A stretch of 6,154 bases of DNA from DASZXJ01 sp035545895. Its GTDB lineage: Bacteria > Planctomycetota > Phycisphaerae > Tepidisphaerales > Tepidisphaeraceae. This document shows, one piece after another, positions 4,823 through 6,154 of this stretch. A program made the position numbers and the translations under genes. The stretch's first letter is position 1. Each line of letters begins with the position of its first letter. Location of the stretch: the NCBI GenBank assembly GCA_035545895.1, contig DASZXJ010000054.1:1-6154 (forward strand), given 5' to 3'. A model generated the notes under the pieces. It saw nothing but the letters and a program-made list of their open reading frames with translations, was not told the origin of the DNA and made no database searches.

Positions 4823-5917
4823 ATGGCTCGACTCCGCTTATGTGATTGTGCTTCGGGAGATGTCGTTGAAGACGTCTTCGTGATTTCCAACAAGCAGTTC
4901 TCCGCCACCAGCACGGGCAAGTTTTTCATCAAGGCATTTGTCTCGGATGCATCCGCGCAAATCACCGCCCGGATGTGGAACGCCACGCGCGATATCTTCA
5001 ATGCCATGCCCGACAGCGGGTTCCTGCGAATTCGCGGGCATGTTGAAAATTACCAGAACAATCTCCAGTTCATCATCGAGCAGATGTGGCCCGCCAAGCC
5101 GGGCACGTTTGCCATCGAGGATCTGGTTGCTCATACAACCAAAAACATCGACGAGATGTTTGCCAAAGTCGTTGAACTCGTCGGCAGCATTCAAAATCGC
5201 CATCTCTCAGCCATTCTTCAAACTTATCTCGATGACCAGGAATTGATGACCAGTTTCCGCAAAGCCCCGGCTGCCATGAGCATGCATCACGCGTTTCTTG
5301 GTGGACTGCTCGAGCATACGCTCAACGCAATGGAAGTGGCCGATGCGATCATCAAGTTTTATCCCGGGCTGAGTCGGGATATCGTGCTGGCCGGGATATT
5401 TTTGCATGATATCGCCAAGACGTGGGAGCTCGAATATCAGTGCGCTTTCGGCTACACCGATGGCGGGCAGCTCGTCGGGCACATCGTCAAATCAGCCATC
5501 TGGCTCGACCAGCACGCCTGGCAGGCCGAGCAGTTGCTCGGCGAAAAAATCCCGCAAAACCTGGTCGATGTGCTCGAGCACATCATCATTTCCCATCACG
5601 GAGTTCCCGAATTCGGCGCGATCAAGCCTCCCAGCACGCCCGAAGCCATCGCGGTTCATTTCATCGAAAATATGGACGCCAAATTGATGATGTCCCTCTG
5701 CGCCACGCGAGGGCCCGATGTGGGCGAGGGGAATTGGACGGAATACATGAAGGCCTTCAATGGCCGGCTGTATCGGCCTGACGTCGCGCCCGCCGAGATC
5801 GGCGAAGGCGAGCCGATTGAATCTCCCGCGCCTGCCAAGGGAAGTGCGCCGCTTCCCACACTCGATTTGAAGATCAACAACCCGCTTTTTGAATCAGCCG
5901 CCCAGCGGAAGAAATAA
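4823..5917 (+). CDS. yhaM: YhaM-like 3'-5' exoribonuclease (OB-fold plus HD domain)
   Basis: The 364-residue protein has the YhaM arrangement: an N-terminal OB-fold nucleic-acid-binding domain (about residues 12-90, with TGKFFIKAFVSD and FLRIRGHVENYQNNLQ) and an HD hydrolase domain (about 150-300). Seen metal-site motifs are HH (155-156), GGLLEHTLN (160-168), the HD pair in LHDIAKT (194-200), His220, SHHG (257-260) and Asp285 in MDAK. YhaM enzymes degrade RNA or single-stranded DNA 3' to 5' using divalent metal. The protein is about 50 residues longer than B. subtilis YhaM because of a proline/alanine-rich linker and a lysine-ended tail (about 325-364). ATG 4823 has no Shine-Dalgarno sequence but starts at the expected N-terminus. 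It stands alone after the sod terminator. The HD domain could serve another phosphohydrolase role, but the OB-HD order favours YhaM. Confidence 0.88.
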   Translation: MARLRLCDCASGDVVEDVFVISNKQFSATSTGKFFIKAFVSDASAQITARMWNATRDIFNAMPDSGFLRIRGHVENYQNNLQFIIEQMWPAKPGTFAIEDLVAHTTKNIDEMFAKVVELVGSIQNRHLSAILQTYLDDQELMTSFRKAPAAMSMHHAFLGGLLEHTLNAMEVADAIIKFYPGLSRDIVLAGIFLHDIAKTWELEYQCAFGYTDGGQLVGHIVKSAIWLDQHAWQAEQLLGEKIPQNLVDVLEHIIISHHGVPEFGAIKPPSTPEAIAVHFIENMDAKLMMSLCATRGPDVGEGNWTEYMKAFNGRLYRPDVAPAEIGEGEPIESPAPAKGSAPLPTLDLKINNPLFESAAQRKK

Positions 5918-5936
5918 TTTCATCCCCCAGCCGTTG

Positions 5937-5971
5937 TATGAGTGTCGATCAAACAGGAGCTGACACTTATG
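5937..5971 (+). promoter_or_regulatory. Predicted RNA hairpin over the start codon of the last gene
   Basis: Bases 5937-5947 can pair with 5961-5971 in an 11-bp stem (eight Watson-Crick and three G-U pairs), leaving a 13-base loop (5948-5960) that contains the Shine-Dalgarno AGGAG (5955-5959). The whole AUG (5969-5971) is in the stem. Such a fold would expose the ribosome site but hide the start codon. The core AGTGTC/GACACT (5941-5946 and 5962-5967) is a perfect inverted repeat and could alternatively be a protein-binding site in DNA. Confidence 0.4.
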
Positions 5972-6154
5972 CGAATTCGTACATTGGCATCGATATTATC
6001 CGTCTCGATGACGGCTTCACTGCTCCCAGCCACACCAGCCTCGGCGGGCGGCTTGAAGAAACAGCCTGAAACCGCAGCCTTGCTTCGCGTGCCGAAGAGA
6101 TTTGAGAAATTGAACCTTACCGACGAGCAAAAATCGCAAATCCATCAGTTCATG
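5969..6154 (+). CDS. Secreted or periplasmic protein, possibly LTxxQ/Spy-like (3' end outside window)
   Basis: The first 62 codons are open to the window edge. ATG 5969 follows AGGAG (5955-5959) at 9 bases. The N-terminus is a clear Sec signal peptide: MRIR, a hydrophobic core (about 6-19), and a likely signal peptidase I site after ASA (residues 24-26). The mature part has a basic stretch and then FEKLNLTDEQKSQIHQF (about 45-61), which resembles the LTxxQ motif of Spy/CpxP-like periplasmic proteins, where a leucine-threonine-x-x-Q segment opens a helical repeat. Many planctomycete secreted proteins share this LTDEQ style. Only the beginning is visible, so the family call is tentative; the signal peptide call is firm. 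It starts 51 bp after the YhaM-like gene with no terminator seen between them. Confidence 0.75.
   Translation, partial: MRIRTLASILSVSMTASLLPATPASAGGLKKQPETAALLRVPKRFEKLNLTDEQKSQIHQFM

Noticed and set aside
5024..5040. Short palindrome around GCGAATTCGC in the YhaM-like gene
   Set aside because: Ten bases inside conserved coding sequence; chance symmetry around an EcoRI-type core.
5938..6069. Short frame of 43 codons from ATG 5938, overlapping the secreted protein start
   Set aside because: No ribosome site, no recognisable motif, and a better gene with AGGAG and a signal peptide starts at 5969.

Overview
The window reads as a piece of a moderately GC-rich bacterial chromosome, most likely from Planctomycetota (perhaps Phycisphaerae) or a close relative in the PVC group. 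This rests on three things: a short membrane protein with the CPxCGYNLR...CPEC zinc ribbon that is very common in planctomycete genomes, a PPi-type phosphofructokinase, and an OB-fold/HD (YhaM-like) protein with a planctomycete-like N-terminus. The assignment is an inference from family style; no rRNA or other marker gene is present.

Layout. Positions 1-1343 (+ strand) hold the end of a histidine operon: the 3' end of hisC, then hisB overlapping it by 4 bp, then a zinc-ribbon membrane protein of unknown function overlapping hisB by 8 bp. Positions 1377-2597 (- strand) hold a convergent gene for a pyrophosphate-dependent phosphofructokinase. Its 5' region (2598-2773) is shared with a divergent Rrf2-family regulator (2774-3211, +) and contains a perfect 18-bp palindrome, GTAGGTGAATTCACCTAC, which is the best operator candidate in the window. 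Next come a DedA-family membrane protein (3297-4055) and a Mn-type superoxide dismutase (4039-4650) that overlaps it by 17 bp. After the sod stop lie a long interrupted inverted repeat (4658-4735) of a type that looks like a dispersed intergenic element, and a strong intrinsic terminator (4756-4786). A YhaM-like OB-fold/HD 3'-5' exoribonuclease follows (4823-5917), possibly on a leaderless transcript. The window ends inside a secreted protein (from 5969) with a clear signal peptide and an LTxxQ-like motif; its start codon lies in a predicted RNA hairpin that leaves the Shine-Dalgarno sequence in the loop.

How the genes fit together. HisC and HisB catalyse neighbouring steps of histidine synthesis, and the zinc-ribbon gene is probably translated from the same mRNA. 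The Rrf2 regulator lacks every cysteine, so it should not carry the Fe-S cluster of IscR or NsrR; its position suggests that it controls itself and the PPi-phosphofructokinase. DedA and Sod are likely co-transcribed up to the terminator at 4756. No mobile element, CRISPR array, tRNA or rRNA was seen, and no gene-free stretch exceeds 300 bases (the longest are 2598-2773 and 4651-4822). Most of the window is ordinary housekeeping sequence. The points worth a second look are the palindrome with the cysteine-less Rrf2 gene, the interrupted repeat, the start-codon hairpin and the his-linked zinc-ribbon protein.
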